From Opeltia flavorubescens (taxonomy: Eukaryota > Ascomycota > Lecanoromycetes > Teloschistales > Teloschistaceae): a DNA stretch of 64,000 nt. The notes below the pieces were generated by a model, which did not search any database, was not told where the DNA came from, and saw only the letters and a list, made by a program, of their open reading frames with translations. Shown here piece by piece: positions 1 to 12,114 of the stretch. Each line of letters opens with the position of its first letter. The stretch's first letter is position 1. The stretch lies in contig KE546982.1 of assembly GCA_000442125.1 (NCBI GenBank), positions 1 through 64,000 on the forward strand, given 5' to 3'. Position numbers and translations under genes: made by a program.

Positions 1-89
1 CCTAACCCTAACCCTAACCCTAACCCTAACCCTAACCCTAACCCTAACCCTAACCCTAACCCTAACCCTAACCCTAACCCTAACCCTAA
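1..89. repeat. Telomere repeat array (CCCTAA)n
   Basis: Uninterrupted CCCTAA units run from the first base to about 89. This is the C-rich strand of the TTAGGG telomere repeat used by most filamentous ascomycetes, read inward from a left chromosome end. The array is followed directly by RIP-altered sequence, so the window starts at a true chromosome end and not at an internal telomere-like tract. Confidence 0.97.
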
Positions 90-98
90 AAGCGAAAA

Positions 99-125
99 CA
101 GGCCGAACTTAACCGTAGGCGAGTA
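99..125. repeat. Degenerate palindromic motif next to the telomere
   Basis: The stretch reads ggccgaacttaaccgtaggc followed by gagta. It matches the arms of the dispersed palindrome (consensus core ACTCGCCTATAGGCGAGT flanked by CCGA/TCGG) with several changes. It is adjacent to the last telomere repeat. The match is imperfect, so membership is an inference. Confidence 0.4.
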
Positions 126-3100
126 CTACTAGGAAGATCCGGTATCTTAACGTATTCGAGGACTAAATAACTGCACCGGAAGATAGAGCGGGTAAATAGT
201 ATAGAAATACAAAAGTAGCTATAACTTACCTAAACGACAAATCTAAATAAATATCCTTTATTTAAATTGGTTAAAAGTAATTATTAAACCTAGGAATATA
301 ATATACCCGCTCGACTTCGATTTTAATAATATCTAAAGTCGTTATACGGGTTTCTAGATCTTCCTAGATCAATTCGATAGCCTCGTCAGCCGTAATATCG
401 ACGTTTAGGTTTATTTAGATCTATTATAAAAGCGTATATTAAAATTTACTTTAAACACCCGAAGATTTTAGTAAAAAGGATAGCATAGTAGAATCTTCGG
501 GTATCGATTTATCGAGTTTTAAATATTCTAGAACGATTAACCCTAAAGGCGGGCGTATTATTATAGTCCGAAGACGATTGTTAAATTTAAAAAATAGTTC
601 GACGGAGCGCTAAAGGAAGGGAATTTAGATACTTAAATAGGGGTAGGAAATTCGTAATTCCACCGGGACGATAATAGATTGCGAAAGCGGAGGACCCTAT
701 CGGATAGAAACGCGTATAATAGCGTTTCTCCGGGAGCGAAACGGGGCCGAAGCCATTAAACTGGCCTTTAAATACCCTTAATATATATAAATTAACGAAA
801 TTTTATTAAAAAGTCAGTATTCCCTTATAATAAAATAGATGAATTTTTAATCAAAGGTACCGCGTATAGCGGTAGTCTACCTAACCCCGTCTAAATAAAA
901 GTATTTCTATAACGGTCAGACTTTTAATTCTAAAATATCGAGCTTTAAAATATTCTAACCTATAGAATCCGTATATACCGTAAATCGCCTATTACTTACT
1001 AATTAAAAAGTAGTATTTCGACCAAATAGTCGTAAACTTTATATATTAATTCTATAAAAAGACTTGGATCTTTTTAAAAAAGAAAAGGTCGATTATCGAT
1101 CCTCTAAGGTTTTACTTTACCTCGACGAGGTATTATTAGGCGTATAGAAACGCTAATATCGATAACTCTATAAAGGTCTTATATAGCCTAAGCTATAAGT
1201 ATATTATAAACCGTAGGGTTTATACTAACCGAATCTCTTCCCGGTAATCTTAATATAAATTACCGCCGAGGAAACCACTTTTAAATCCGGTGCAATTCCT
1301 TTAAAATAATATATAAAAATAGCGTGTCGAGCTATAAAGAGTAAACCCAGCGGTAGTTCTTCCGCCAAAATCTAATATTAATTAAGCACCTACTAATTAG
1401 TACAAGGCGGACCGGCCGGGGCATTTTATATCCCTATATTATCGAATATAGTATCATTAATTTTATAATCGTCTAAAGACGAAAGATATACCTTTTAGAA
1501 AAGAAAGGCTACTAGTAAATAACTGGTCCAAACTATTTTAACTTACAATAACGATAAGCTAAAAATATAGGCCTTAATATTAGGCCTAACCCGTATATAA
1601 ATAGACGAAGGTTCTATTTTTTCGTAGTATTACATCCGTAAAAGTTAAAATAGGCCGAATTTAATTGCGGGTGAATTAGAACCTAAATCAACTTAACCTC
1701 GTCTAGTCTAATAGATATAAAAAGAGTTGCGGAAGTCAAATACTTTAATAAAGAAGGTGGATAAAGGAAAATAAAAGGATAAATACTAGGTTTATTAAGG
1801 AGAAAGAATCGATTATATCCGAATTTACGTGCGTCTATAGCAAGCCTTATAAAGGCGAGGTAAAAATATAAAATAGCGTAGTTACTAAGATTTGTATAAA
1901 ATAGAGGATTTAAGTAGTTTAAAAAAAGAAATATCGTCGTAGGTATAGGAATAAATGGTTAAGCCTATTCTTAATAAGATTTTAATACGGTCGTATTAGG
2001 TTTTAGATTGTAGTCGTGGACGGTATATCTAATTCCTTTATCGAACGGGAGTATTCTTTCCTTAGGTCTAGGTGATTACGTTTTGGTTCCTTATAGGATT
2101 ATTTAGTGGGTCTTTAAATACTCCGGTCCTTTAAATTAGATTCCTTTAGAAGGAATAACGATAGCTCGATAGTATTATTATTAACTAAAAGAGCTATTCG
2201 ATAATCTCGATATAATTTAACCACCCGTATTAGTAGCAACGAATAAAAAGGTAAAAATAATACCTTCTCCACTAAATATTTCGATCGGTAGCCCTTTTTT
2301 TCTAGCTAGAGGTAGACCGCTTTAAGCCCTTGCGACGTTTATAATCTAAAATTAGTATCTATTATTAGTCGAAGCGGAGGAGTCGTTTAAGAGCTCGACG
2401 ATAAATATAATAAATCGGAACTAGAGAACTATAAAGGTTATAATACGAAACTAAATCGTTTAAAAGTTTAACCGCTCGATAAAACCAACTATCTAGCGAA
2501 AAAAAGGGTAAAGATTTAATATAATTATAAAATATTATAATAACTTTTATCTAATACCTTCCTACCGGGTGTTCTCGGCGTTATTTATTATTAACCTTTA
2601 GTCGGACATTCTTTAACTCGCCTTCGTTAGATTGTATACTATTGCTAGTAGCTTTAGTTATATATTATATTTTCTATTCTTCCTATATCTAATATTAAAG
2701 GAGGGTTATCTTATTTAAAACCCCTAGGAAGCTTCGAGTTTACTAGTTTCACCGCTTTTATAAGTCGGACTTAACTAAATACTTCGTAGTGTTTTGCATC
2801 GCACTCCGGCGCCAAAATAAAATCTCTTACTGGAAAGAGTAACTGGATGCGAATAGTCTAAAAGCTTAGTAACCTTTACTATAGTTCCCCTATAGGTTCT
2901 AGGCGATATAAATCTAGCGCTACTATAACCGGCACCCCTAGCGTTTAGGTAGTCCTACCGGAGAGTCAGCGTCTATATCATTTTTATTTAGTATAGGATC
3001 TGATAATACTTATTATAACTCTATAGTCGCGATTAGTATAAAAAATAAAGGTTAAAAAATAGCCGAACTCGATTATAAACGAGTATAAATAGTCGCGTGC

Positions 3101-3551
3101 CGTATACTAATATAGATTTTAATATAACTTAAAGCTGAATTTAAAGTTTTAGATTATATATAGAAACTACTACTAAAAGTAGCGAGCCGAAGAACCTATA
3201 ATCGTAATTATAAATTATTTAATCTTAAACCTCTTAACCGTAATTATAGAATCGTGTTTCGATATATATATAAAATCAGGATATCCTTTATAATTAGAGT
3301 AGATTACTCCGATTAGTAATAAGACCACTTTTCGAGAGGTCGAGTATTATATAACGGGACTCCGATTAGGTTTTATAATACTTCCGTGGCCCTTAAATTT
3401 AAGCCAATAACTATAAAACCGAACTTTATAAGAGCTAACATCGATAAGGTTCTACGATATATCCGTAGCCTTTAACTAGAGGAAATAACTTTAAAAATTA
3501 GTCGAAACCCGAGAAGGTAATATTTTCGAGAATTAGATATAAATACTAAAT

Positions 3552-3574
3552 TGAACTTGCCTACAAGTAAGTTT
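3552..3574. repeat. Palindromic motif copy
   Basis: The stretch reads gaacttgcctacaagtaagt and then tt, close to the ACTTACCTACAGGTAAGT form of the dispersed palindrome found at 11,285 and 10,580. Confidence 0.5.
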
Positions 3575-5514
3575 AAAGGCGGCTATAACTTATTAACTCT
3601 AAAAGAAATAATCGTAGATTTAGATTAATATATAAAATTAGTACCTAAAGTGCCCCGATATAATATTCTCGTTATACCCGTCTACAAGTTTTTATATATA
3701 GAAACACGCAATCTTATTTACAGATAATATCCGTATAGTACGTTAGTGGATATAAAAAATCTATAAAGAATAGCCGCCTAGTATACTGGTGGATATAATA
3801 AAATTACAAAGGATATTTATATAGTAAGCGGGCGGATATAAAAATACCGCGGAGAATATCCGTATAATAAACTGGTAGGTATATAGGGACTACCTTAATA
3901 GCACCGCTAGTATTAACAACCAAACCTAAAGGTTAGTCAAGAAGAAAAACAATTTCTTATAGCCTTTACCGCGTACTATCCGAGGTAGCAGCTAAAAAAA
4001 AAAATAACCCTATCTAAGGGAGTATATAAATCCTAGAAGTCCTATCGGATCGCCTTTAATATTAGTTTATACCGTTTTTCGAAGGGTCTCGATAGTAAAA
4101 AAACTCTTATAGTCTAAGTCTTCTTTAATTTTTCGTCGTTTAGACTTTTCACCCGTAATCTCCGGGTGGCTTACTAACTAACGAAAAATTTTCTATCGGT
4201 ATTAGATAGTAACTATATCGAATTATCGATATAATTAAACGAGTAACCCTTTACTAGTAACCCTCAATTTTCCGGGGCTAATTGCTCTTAATAGGTAAGA
4301 ATCGAGTATAATAGCGCTCGCACTATATACTATATAGCTGTGTGTAATAACGCTTACCACGTACAGCTATATGGTAATATTAGCTATAGATAGTGGCAGT
4401 TTATAATTTGCCGTTGGTATTAGTAGTTAAACTACTATAAATAGCGTAATCGAAATTTTATAACGGACGAACTACGTTAATATAAATAAAGTATACGGAT
4501 AGGAACAATACGAATTACAAGTGATTACGAAACGGGTAGGAAGCCCTTGAACTATACGGTAGTAAATTTTATCTAGAATCGAACGGAGTAAAAGGAGGAA
4601 AAGTATTAAGTAAAATGGTTATGGAAAAGATTTAAGAAGAGCTTATCTATATATAACCAGAACCTGTTCGCAGTACTATTAGATACGGTACAATTATATA
4701 GCTTAGCGTTTTATATAGAATACTAGTTGGCTCCATCCCTATTCGGTAATACTCGTTAGGCGGGATAGACTCTAAGGGGCCTACTCAATACAGCGGCGCC
4801 TCTTAAGAGTTTTAGATAGCTAGTAATAAGGTTAATAAATAATATTTATTAAATTATTCGAATATCGAGCCTATTTAAAACGAGTATCTACTCGAGTAAC
4901 ACTACTAAAGGAGCATCGATATATAGGCGCGACTTAGTAGATATATAATAGTGATTTTTCTATATAAAAATTACGCCGGGGGCGGGTATAAAAGAAATAA
5001 TATTAGTACCGGCTACGCTATTAGAAGAAAAAATCTAATCTAAATATATAGAGGCGTCCGTCGACGATATAACAATTAAACAGCCTCCGAATAGGATAGT
5101 TAATATAAATATAAAGGGGATAAAATAGTATCGCTAAATAAATTAAGCGAAAATAATCTATACCGCGTAGATCTTCGTCGATACTATTCCTCGAAACCTC
5201 CACCGTACTTACCTATAAATAAGTATAAATATAAAAAGGCTTAAACTCTAGTACTCTTTACTATAACGCAGGCGCTTTAGAGGCGGTAGGTCTATATCGG
5301 CATTTAGGAACGAATACTAGGAGGGATAAAAGGAATTAAGCTTTTCGCCGGAGGTAGATAGTAATACGGCCGGAGTTAATCGGCGCTCTTTAATATTTAT
5401 ACCGGTTAGTTCGTATTTTCTCGCACTCGAACGAATAGTAAGGCTACACGTATTCGAGGCCGCTCGAAAGGATCGTTTAGATAATTTAGAAGATTCGTTA
5501 GAGTTATCGAACTT

Positions 5515-5585
5515 TTTAGACTTTTTAGATTTTTCGGATACTTTAGATTTTTCGGATACTTTAGATTTTTCGGATTTTTTAGAAT
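5515..5585. repeat. 18-bp tandem repeat encoding a Ser/Lys/Glu tail
   Basis: Three to four copies of tttagatttttcggatac occur in tandem. On the minus strand each gives six residues (SEKSKV), inside the low-complexity C-terminal tail of the SNF2-like pseudogene. The unit is a multiple of three, which fits expansion inside a coding sequence. Confidence 0.7.
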
Positions 5586-7127
5586 CGTTAGGTTCTTCGG
5601 ACTCTAAAGATAAAAATAACTTTAAGGACTTTTCGTTAGAGCTATTAATATAAACCTACAATAAAACCTGCGATAAAGCGTTCGTTTTCTTTAAATTAGC
5701 TTTACTAATCTTTTTTTAAGCTGCGAGGAGCTGGTTAGCTATATACCTTAGTCTAGAAATCTTACCGTTCCGATATACCTTTTTAAGCTTTTTTAGCAAC
5801 TATAACTACCGCGCGGTCTTTCTTCGCTTATACTCTTTTAACAGCCTTAGCTACCTTTAAATCTTCTTTATCCTTTGTTTTTTTTTATTTAGCTCTCACG
5901 CGCTCCGCCTTTATTACGAACGCCGCTATTTATTAAGTATTAGCTACAGCCTCCGCTAGAGGTACCAGATCTTATTACTAATATTTACCGGAACGTTTAT
6001 TTAACTTAGTTTCCTTTTCCTCTACACGTTTCCTCTTCTTCTTTAAAATCGGCTAGTTAATTTAGGGAACCTATACAACGCGGAGCTAATAAACCTATCT
6101 TCCCCTTAATAATTTCTTAATAGCTAGAAGTTACCGGTAATATCGGCTATATACCCTCCTTTTCGATAAATAGCTAGACTATCTCTTACGTTAAGTACTT
6201 AATAGGCTTTATCTAATATTAGCCTTAATATTTTAATACCGGGGAGCGTATAGATAAAAACAATAAACCTCTAGCGATAATCTAATCTATATCCCGATAT
6301 ATTCGGATATTATAAAAATTTTCTTTCCGAATTAATTAATCCGGGGACCTCTTAACTCTTCTATTTTTTATAAATTCCTTCTCCTCTAATAGCAAATCTT
6401 TTATTATTATATCTCGGACTAACCTTTAATATAGCCAAGAACAGCGCTATTTAAATAAATCGCAATAGAAGTTCTCCAACTATGTTAATATATATTCGCT
6501 GGTAAAATCTTATAAGATATCTTTAAAATCTTCCTTTAACGTACAAGCGCGGATCTCGTCTATTATAGCCTAAAGGACTCTAATATCGGCCTGCCCGGTA
6601 ATAATTAGATATATTTTTTAGGTTATAAAAGCACTCAGCGCCTGGTCGTACGAGTATAATATTATTATAGTATAGAAGGTATATCGGTTCTTCTATCCGA
6701 GCCTTAGCACGCGGCTTAATACCTAGATAATAAGCTACGCGTTAATATATACGTCCGGGAATATAATATCCGATCTTTTAAATTAGAAGTTCTTAAAGGT
6801 CGCGGAGATACGTATACTAGTAACCAACCCTATAGCGTTATTATTAAGGTCGTTAAACCTATCTACGGCGGCGTCTTTATTATATTACTTATATACCGAC
6901 TGGATCGATATAATAGGGAACCCCAGGTTTATTAAAAAGCTTTTAATCAACTACTGCGTAACCGGCCATTTATAGTAGATTAGGAATTTCCTCTAGTAGA
7001 TATAATAGAGGTCGTAGGCGAGAACGGCGATGGCCCTTAGCTTAACTAATAGGTACGCTATATAGTCGTAAATATCGACTCTGGCCTATAATAAAGTCAG
7101 CTCCAGATTCCGAGGACTCTAATCCTG

Positions 7128-7152
7128 CCGAACTCGATTATAAGCGAGTTCC
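7128..7152. repeat. Palindromic motif copy inside the SNF2-like remnant
   Basis: The stretch reads gccgaactcgattataagcg then agtt, a copy of the dispersed palindrome in which the centre is TTATAA and the arms ACTCG/CGAGT are kept. A related copy with centre ATTATAAA lies at 3,062-3,086. Confidence 0.55.
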
Positions 7153-8821
7153 GCAGGGAACGGACTATATACTTATCTAAAGAATAGAGTATCGAGCGTC
7201 GATTCTGGTCGCGAGGAAGAAGTTAGTCGCGCTATAGTTACCTATTATATACTATACGTTTACGTCCGTAACGCTATTTTTTAAATTCGTAGTAAGCTCC
7301 TTTATTAAAGGAGCGAATACCGCGTAATTTAAACAGCGATATTCAGATATATTACGTCTGGCTTCTTTCGTTTCCTTATTAACGCCTCCGCCGAGGCCTT
7401 AAATATAGAAAGCGTGGATAAACGTATACTTAAATATTTTTAACGGCCTTTTTTCGAGTTCCAAGGCTACCTATTTACTATAGGGGATAGATTCGCCGAT
7501 AGTAACGGTACGCCCGTTAACGTTATTAATAGTAGATATAGACGTTCGTCGTAGGTACATTATATAAAGGAGTAGTAGGAATAGATCTACCGCAGTATCG
7601 GACTCCAGCTACTAGTTTTACTAAAGTTTCGCGATATTATAAAAGGCTTACGGATAGAGGAGGTACTAATACTTAACTAATTACGCGGCGGACAGTTTCC
7701 TATCATATAATACTTCTTTAGCTTACTTATATTCTTCTAGATCTAGATACTCGTTCTCTTCCTCAGCGTCGCCTAGGTAGATAAAATACAGTAGGCCTCG
7801 AAGGTCGGCCCCTTTATTAAATATAGGGGTGGCGGTTACTAAATTATAGTATCGGGCATTCAGTTAATTAATCGACTTATACGTCTAGATCGAGATATTT
7901 TAAAGGCGATATACCTCGTTATAAATACTATATAGTAGATCAGTATACTGGCCATACGGAATATTAATAAAAAGGGTCTTAACTATTTATACGCGCCCGA
8001 AGATACCTAAATAGAACGATTAATATTTTACATTTAGCTTTACTAGCTCGTCCACTTTTTTTACGTCGTCTTCGTCGCCCGGTTTAAAACGCCGCCGTTT
8101 ATAAAAATCCGGATTCGGGCTTATATCCAGGGATCGGTTCACCCAGGTATTATAAGTAGTAAAATATACCTATTCTAAAGCACGCGGGGTATCGGGTAAT
8201 TACTAAATATCCTTAAGGAGGTCTATAATATCGGTCTTTAACGTAATTTTATAGTAATCTAGATTTAACTATAGATTGGAGCTGTTATAGAATAGGCGGA
8301 GGTATTATACTAAGGTAGGAATCTCTAGAAGCTCTTTACGCTATATCTAGCTACCCGAACTTTTATAGATGATAAGGATTAAGCGGTATTGCCTATTTCC
8401 GATCTTGTTAACCAGTAACGCCGCCTTACGGTATTTACGCGCCTAAAGGTCGGTAATAAACTAGATCGTCCTCTTCCTAGCGGCTTTAAAACGCGAGTTA
8501 AAGGATTTAAAGCGAGACTAAGTTATATTAAAAAGAGCCTAACTAGAGAGGCGTAAGGGCTAATCTAATACTTTAATAGTAGGTATTTCTTTTTTAAGTA
8601 CTTCGTCGGCTATATTAATATTATCGTCGAGGATAATATCGGAAGCGTCGGCTATAGAGATATCTCGACTAATCTTATTTACGGATACCTATCCCTCGCT
8701 CGTATTACCAGAATATTACTTCTCTTATATATTAGGCGATTTCGAAGAACGTAATTCCGTTTTTAGAAAAAATAATAATCGGATTAGTAGTACTCGTAAA
8801 AGAATCGATTGCTACTCTACT

Positions 8822-8993
8822 AAACTCGCTTATAAGTAAGTAGGACTGGTACTCTGCCGAACTCGCCTGTAGGTAAATAAGACTAGCACTCTACCGAACT
8901 CGCCTATAGGTGAGTAGGACTAGTACTCTACCGAACTCGCCTATAAGTAAGTAGGACTACTACTAGGGCCACTCGCCTGTAGGTAAGTTCGGC
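8822..8993. repeat. 37-bp tandem array of the palindromic motif
   Basis: About four and a half units of 37 bp start near 8,822, 8,859, 8,896, 8,933 and 8,969. Each unit has a palindromic core (ACTCGCCTATAGGTGAGT type) plus the spacer aggactagtactctaccg with small changes. The array lies 150-320 bp downstream of motif I of the SNF2-like gene on its coding strand. Just upstream of the array, on that strand, is a GTAAGT (complement of 9,065-9,070), so the array may sit in an intron. Units vary at a few positions, so it is not a recent homogeneous satellite. Confidence 0.8.
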
Positions 8994-10579
8994 AAAGTGG
9001 CCATCTACTATTAGGCTAGCTAGATAGCGGAATAGGATAAAGGGGTGGTCGCGGCCGAGGGGTTTACTTACCGTTACTCTTTTTTTCCCATTTTAACTAT
9101 ATACTCTCTACCGCGTATACTATATAGAATAACGACGATAGCGTTTTTCCCAAACCTATATCGTCCGCTAAAATAATGCTTTTAAAGACCCGTTCGGTAT
9201 TCGCTTTTTAAATTATATACTAGACTTACCACGCGTGGAGGGACTTTTAGGCGCCGTGTTTAAGGATTAATACGGCAGGATTCAGGCCCAGGAATTTGCA
9301 GGCTTCCGGATATAAGAGGGGTATTACGTTATAAACGTTTATACTAGTGCGTATCGCGTTATATAAATTATTAAATAGGAGCTAGAGGATAAACGGGTCT
9401 TTAGATAGTAAATTAGGGAAGTCTTTTCTTTTAGAGTGGTCGTCGAGGTCTTTTTAGGTAATATTCTCAATAATAACCTCCGTAAGCTTACCGACGACGC
9501 GCCGCTACTCTTATCCTTCCCGTTATATTTCCGCTATAGATAAAATAATTTAAAAAGGATCTTCGGGGTAAACGATTTTCGTATATTTAGAGTTACGCCA
9601 GGCTTCTATTAGGGCAGCCTGCTACTAGGCTAATATTAGGGCCCGCAGATTATTCTTACGGTTATATCCTATAAAATCGTAGGATCGAATTTTATTTAAA
9701 TTAAAAGTAGCTAAACGGCTTGCGAGGTCGTTCGCGTATTCTATCTCTTTTTTCCGGTTTATCTTCAGTCTGGATCGTAGGTCTAATTACTTTTTATCTT
9801 CTAGCTATTATATCGCTTCAATAAACTTTATTAGTATATTTTTTTTAGCTACAGTATCTAGCGTATTTTACAGCGTTTCCGGGTCGAGCTTTTAATCGCT
9901 AGGGGTTATAAACGTTACAGGGGCAGTTAAAATTTAGTAGATATTAAAGGGGATAGGATTCCTAGTAATAATATCTTTCTTTTTCTTCTAGGCGAATCGT
10001 AGTAGAGCGTAGCCGCGGGCCCAATCCTCTACGGTAAACCCTTAGATCTTAATAGCCGGCTCGTCGTTAATATAATCTTATACCAAATCGGGCTAAATAC
10101 TAAAGATATCTAAAATCGTACGGTAGATAATCACCCATTCTCAACGATTATAGGTATTAATAGCGTTGCTATTCGAGAGCGTTAAAACGGATAGCTAGGA
10201 AGCGTATTCCTTAAGATCGAGCACGGGGAATATATCTATAAGGGTCCAGTTACTCGCCTTACCGAAGGTTTTAATACGCTCTTCAAAATATTTAATAAGA
10301 ATAGGTTATATAGTAGAATTACGCAAAAGTTTATAGACGCTAAAAGTATCTAGGATTTCGAGGTAAAAAGCGAGCTATATAATATTATCGGGCTAACCGG
10401 GGTTAATAGCTAATACTTTAGGGGGGTTCTTCTAGATAGCCTAGGCCTTTTTATCCGTAGCGCGACGAAGATCGGCCTCTATTATAACTTTCTCTAGTCT
10501 TACAATCGGTTCTAGCGTCTTATTCAACTTGCATTTCTTAATACGCTTTCTAATCGCTATAAAAGCTCTAATCGACGGT

Positions 10580-10602
10580 ACTCACTTACAGGTAAGTTGA
10601 GT
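10580..10602. repeat. Palindromic motif copy
   Basis: The stretch reads actcacttacaggtaagttg then agt, with near-complementary arms around CTTACAGGTAAG. It lies near the presumed 5' end of the SNF2-like pseudogene. Confidence 0.65.
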
Positions 10603-10686
10603 GCTAAAAATTCAGATATCTTATCGAATTCGTTAGCAGGCTAACTAGAAAAAAAAGGAGGAAGAACGAGGTAAGATATAAGAAGC

Positions 10687-10735
10687 CGCCGAACTCGCCT
10701 ATAGGCGAGTTAACTCCTCTATAATTAAGTTCGGC
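10687..10735. repeat. Perfect palindromic motif plus second half-site
   Basis: The core ACTCGCCTATAGGCGAGT is a perfect 18-bp palindrome here, with gccga upstream. After a short spacer a further arm (aagttcggcc) follows, so the whole stretch is flanked by gccgaact and agttcggc as an outer inverted repeat. This is the best-preserved copy in the window. Confidence 0.8.
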
Positions 10736-10739
10736 CAAA

Positions 10740-11300
10740 ACTTACCTTTTAGGCTGCAATACGCTGTAGAATAAAAGTTAGTTAACGAATAAGGAAGTAT
10801 AATAGGGGTTAAAGGTATTAAAGTTGTTATAAAAGCTACGGAGTTAGTACAGTAAATAGTTGGAATCGGTATAGATTATCCTATTATATTACAAGCGTTA
10901 GTTGGTAATACGCCAGACTTTAGGGCGGAGCTCCAAATAGAATAATATACTACTACAGATAATAAGTAATTGCGGCGTAGTACAGCGAAGCTTTTAAAAG
11001 CGTTAGATCGCGTTATAAAGTCTAATTAAAAATAAGAATATAGAGTAGTAAACGAAGCCGAGTATCTGTAAAAAAAAAAGAGTGCAAAACGTAATATAGA
11101 GAAAGTTAGAAATCTAGAGCTTATAAAGGTGGTTTTATACCTATACTAGCTTATATACCTAGTAATCGTCGATAGGAGTCGCGTAATACAATTTCCTTTA
11201 CTAGCAAACACTTACTAGTAAAAAAGTAAGGTAAGGTAAGATAAAATAATATAAAGTAAGAGTAATAAAAAAAAAATATATAAAGTCAACTTACCTACAG
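10740..11300. other. Spacer between decayed genes
   Basis: RIP-type sequence with several AG-rich runs (for example gtaaggtaaggtaagataaa near 11,227-11,246). No frame stays open and no family could be recognised. It separates the 5' end of the SNF2-like remnant from the next minus-strand coding-like block. Confidence 0.5.
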
Positions 11301-11310
11301 GTAAGTTTGG
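11285..11310. repeat. Palindromic motif copy, ACTTACCTACAGGTAAGT form
   Basis: The copy reads caacttacctacaggtaagt and then ttg. Both strands contain a near-ideal fungal 5' splice-site string (AGGTAAGT), and the plus strand also has CTACAG, which resembles a 3' splice site. Confidence 0.75.
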
Positions 11311-11980
11311 TAAAATAAATAGTTAGAGTATAATATCTAAACGCCTGCTAGTAAATCCGGCGGTATCTATAGTCTGGATAAATCGATACGATATCGAAGC
11401 TAGTCTACGTAGAGGTATTTAGACGCCTTAAATCTAATAGAAAATAGGTTCCTTAATAGTAGCCTAGAGGGAACTAATATCTAGGCTTCGACGGGTTCTA
11501 TTATCCTAAAGCCAAGCTAGACGAGGAGGCCGTAGGACCTCGCTAGGCCTAGGTACTATAGAGAGACACGGTAATAAGGGGTACCTAAAAGGGTAGACGA
11601 GGAATATTTTAGCCGCGGGGGTCTTCGATTAAATAACCCAACTGATATCTAATTTAAAAGATCGCCTTTATTAAAACCCGTTAATATAGTATTAAGATCG
11701 TAGAAGAGTCGGTAGGGTTTTTATATTAGAAATTATAGTTTAAGGAGATAGGGCTCCTTTATTTCTCGGCACAGCGGTAATATAGTAGTACCGTATAGGA
11801 GGTTAAATTTCTACTCCTCGACGAACCCTTTGATATAGCTATTAATAGGTTATTAAAACTAAAATCACTACTATAACTTCGTTAGTTTAGATGGATTAAT
11901 ATTAAGACGAATATTATTAAACGCTTTACTATATAGTAGTAGAGGTTAGCGTTCTAGCTACTAAATAGACTTAGCGAAAC

Positions 11981-12113
11981 GCCGAACTCACCTATAGATA
12001 AATTCGGTATAATTACCTAACGATTACCGAGGGTCTAAAGTCGCCTGTAGGTAAGTAGGGTATAGTTACTATACACTTATCGAGTGTTTAAAGTCGCTTA
12101 TAGGTAAGTACGG
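11981..12113. repeat. Cluster of three palindromic motif copies
   Basis: Copies begin near 11,982 (gccgaactcacctatagata then aattcggt), 12,038 (agtcgcctgtaggtaagtag) and 12,091 (aagtcgcttataggtaagta). Spacing between cores is about 55 bp, unlike the 37-bp period of the array at 8.8 kb. They precede the minus-strand coding-like block on its 3' side. Confidence 0.7.
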
Positions 12114-12114
12114 C

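Larger units (their letters stand above)
90..4950. other. RIP-altered subtelomeric sequence without a recognised gene
   Basis: CpA and TpG are scarce, TpA is abundant and CpG is common, which is the product pattern of RIP. Stops occur in all frames at short intervals and I could not recognise a protein family. Weak members of the palindromic repeat family described below lie at 99-125, 3,062-3,086 and 3,552-3,574. The first sits only about 10 bases inside the telomere array. The block may be decayed telomere-associated gene or repeat sequence, but I cannot say which. Confidence 0.6.
4990..10560 (-). pseudogene. SNF2-family helicase-like ATPase, RIP-inactivated, telomere-proximal
   Basis: SNF2 ATPases couple ATP hydrolysis to DNA translocation or nucleosome remodelling in the nucleus. 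On the minus strand one mostly continuous frame keeps the family's landmarks in order. Motif I reads ILADDIGLGKTLS near 9,139-9,183, where SNF2 proteins have ADxMGLGKT. The motif III region reads LVTATPIFNKGADLRGLL near 7,795-7,850. The C-terminal helicase domain reads AAAVDRFND-like then IGLVTS near 6,840-6,900, with motif VI as QVLSRVLRLGQ near 6,685-6,735. Beyond it comes a Lys/Ser/Glu-rich tail with SEKSKV repeats (about 5,515-5,585). The many stops are nearly all TAG/TAA where Gln or Trp would be expected, as RIP predicts. Transitions outnumber frame changes. The N-terminal start near 10,560 is approximate. Fungal telomere-linked helicases are usually RecQ type; this one reads as SNF2. 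Family call is firm; full extent is inferred. Confidence 0.75.

Noticed and set aside
8822-8993. Possible CRISPR array (regular repeats of about 37 bp)
   Set aside because: The spacers are as conserved as the repeats, the host is a fungus, and no cas genes are present. It is a minisatellite of a palindromic motif.
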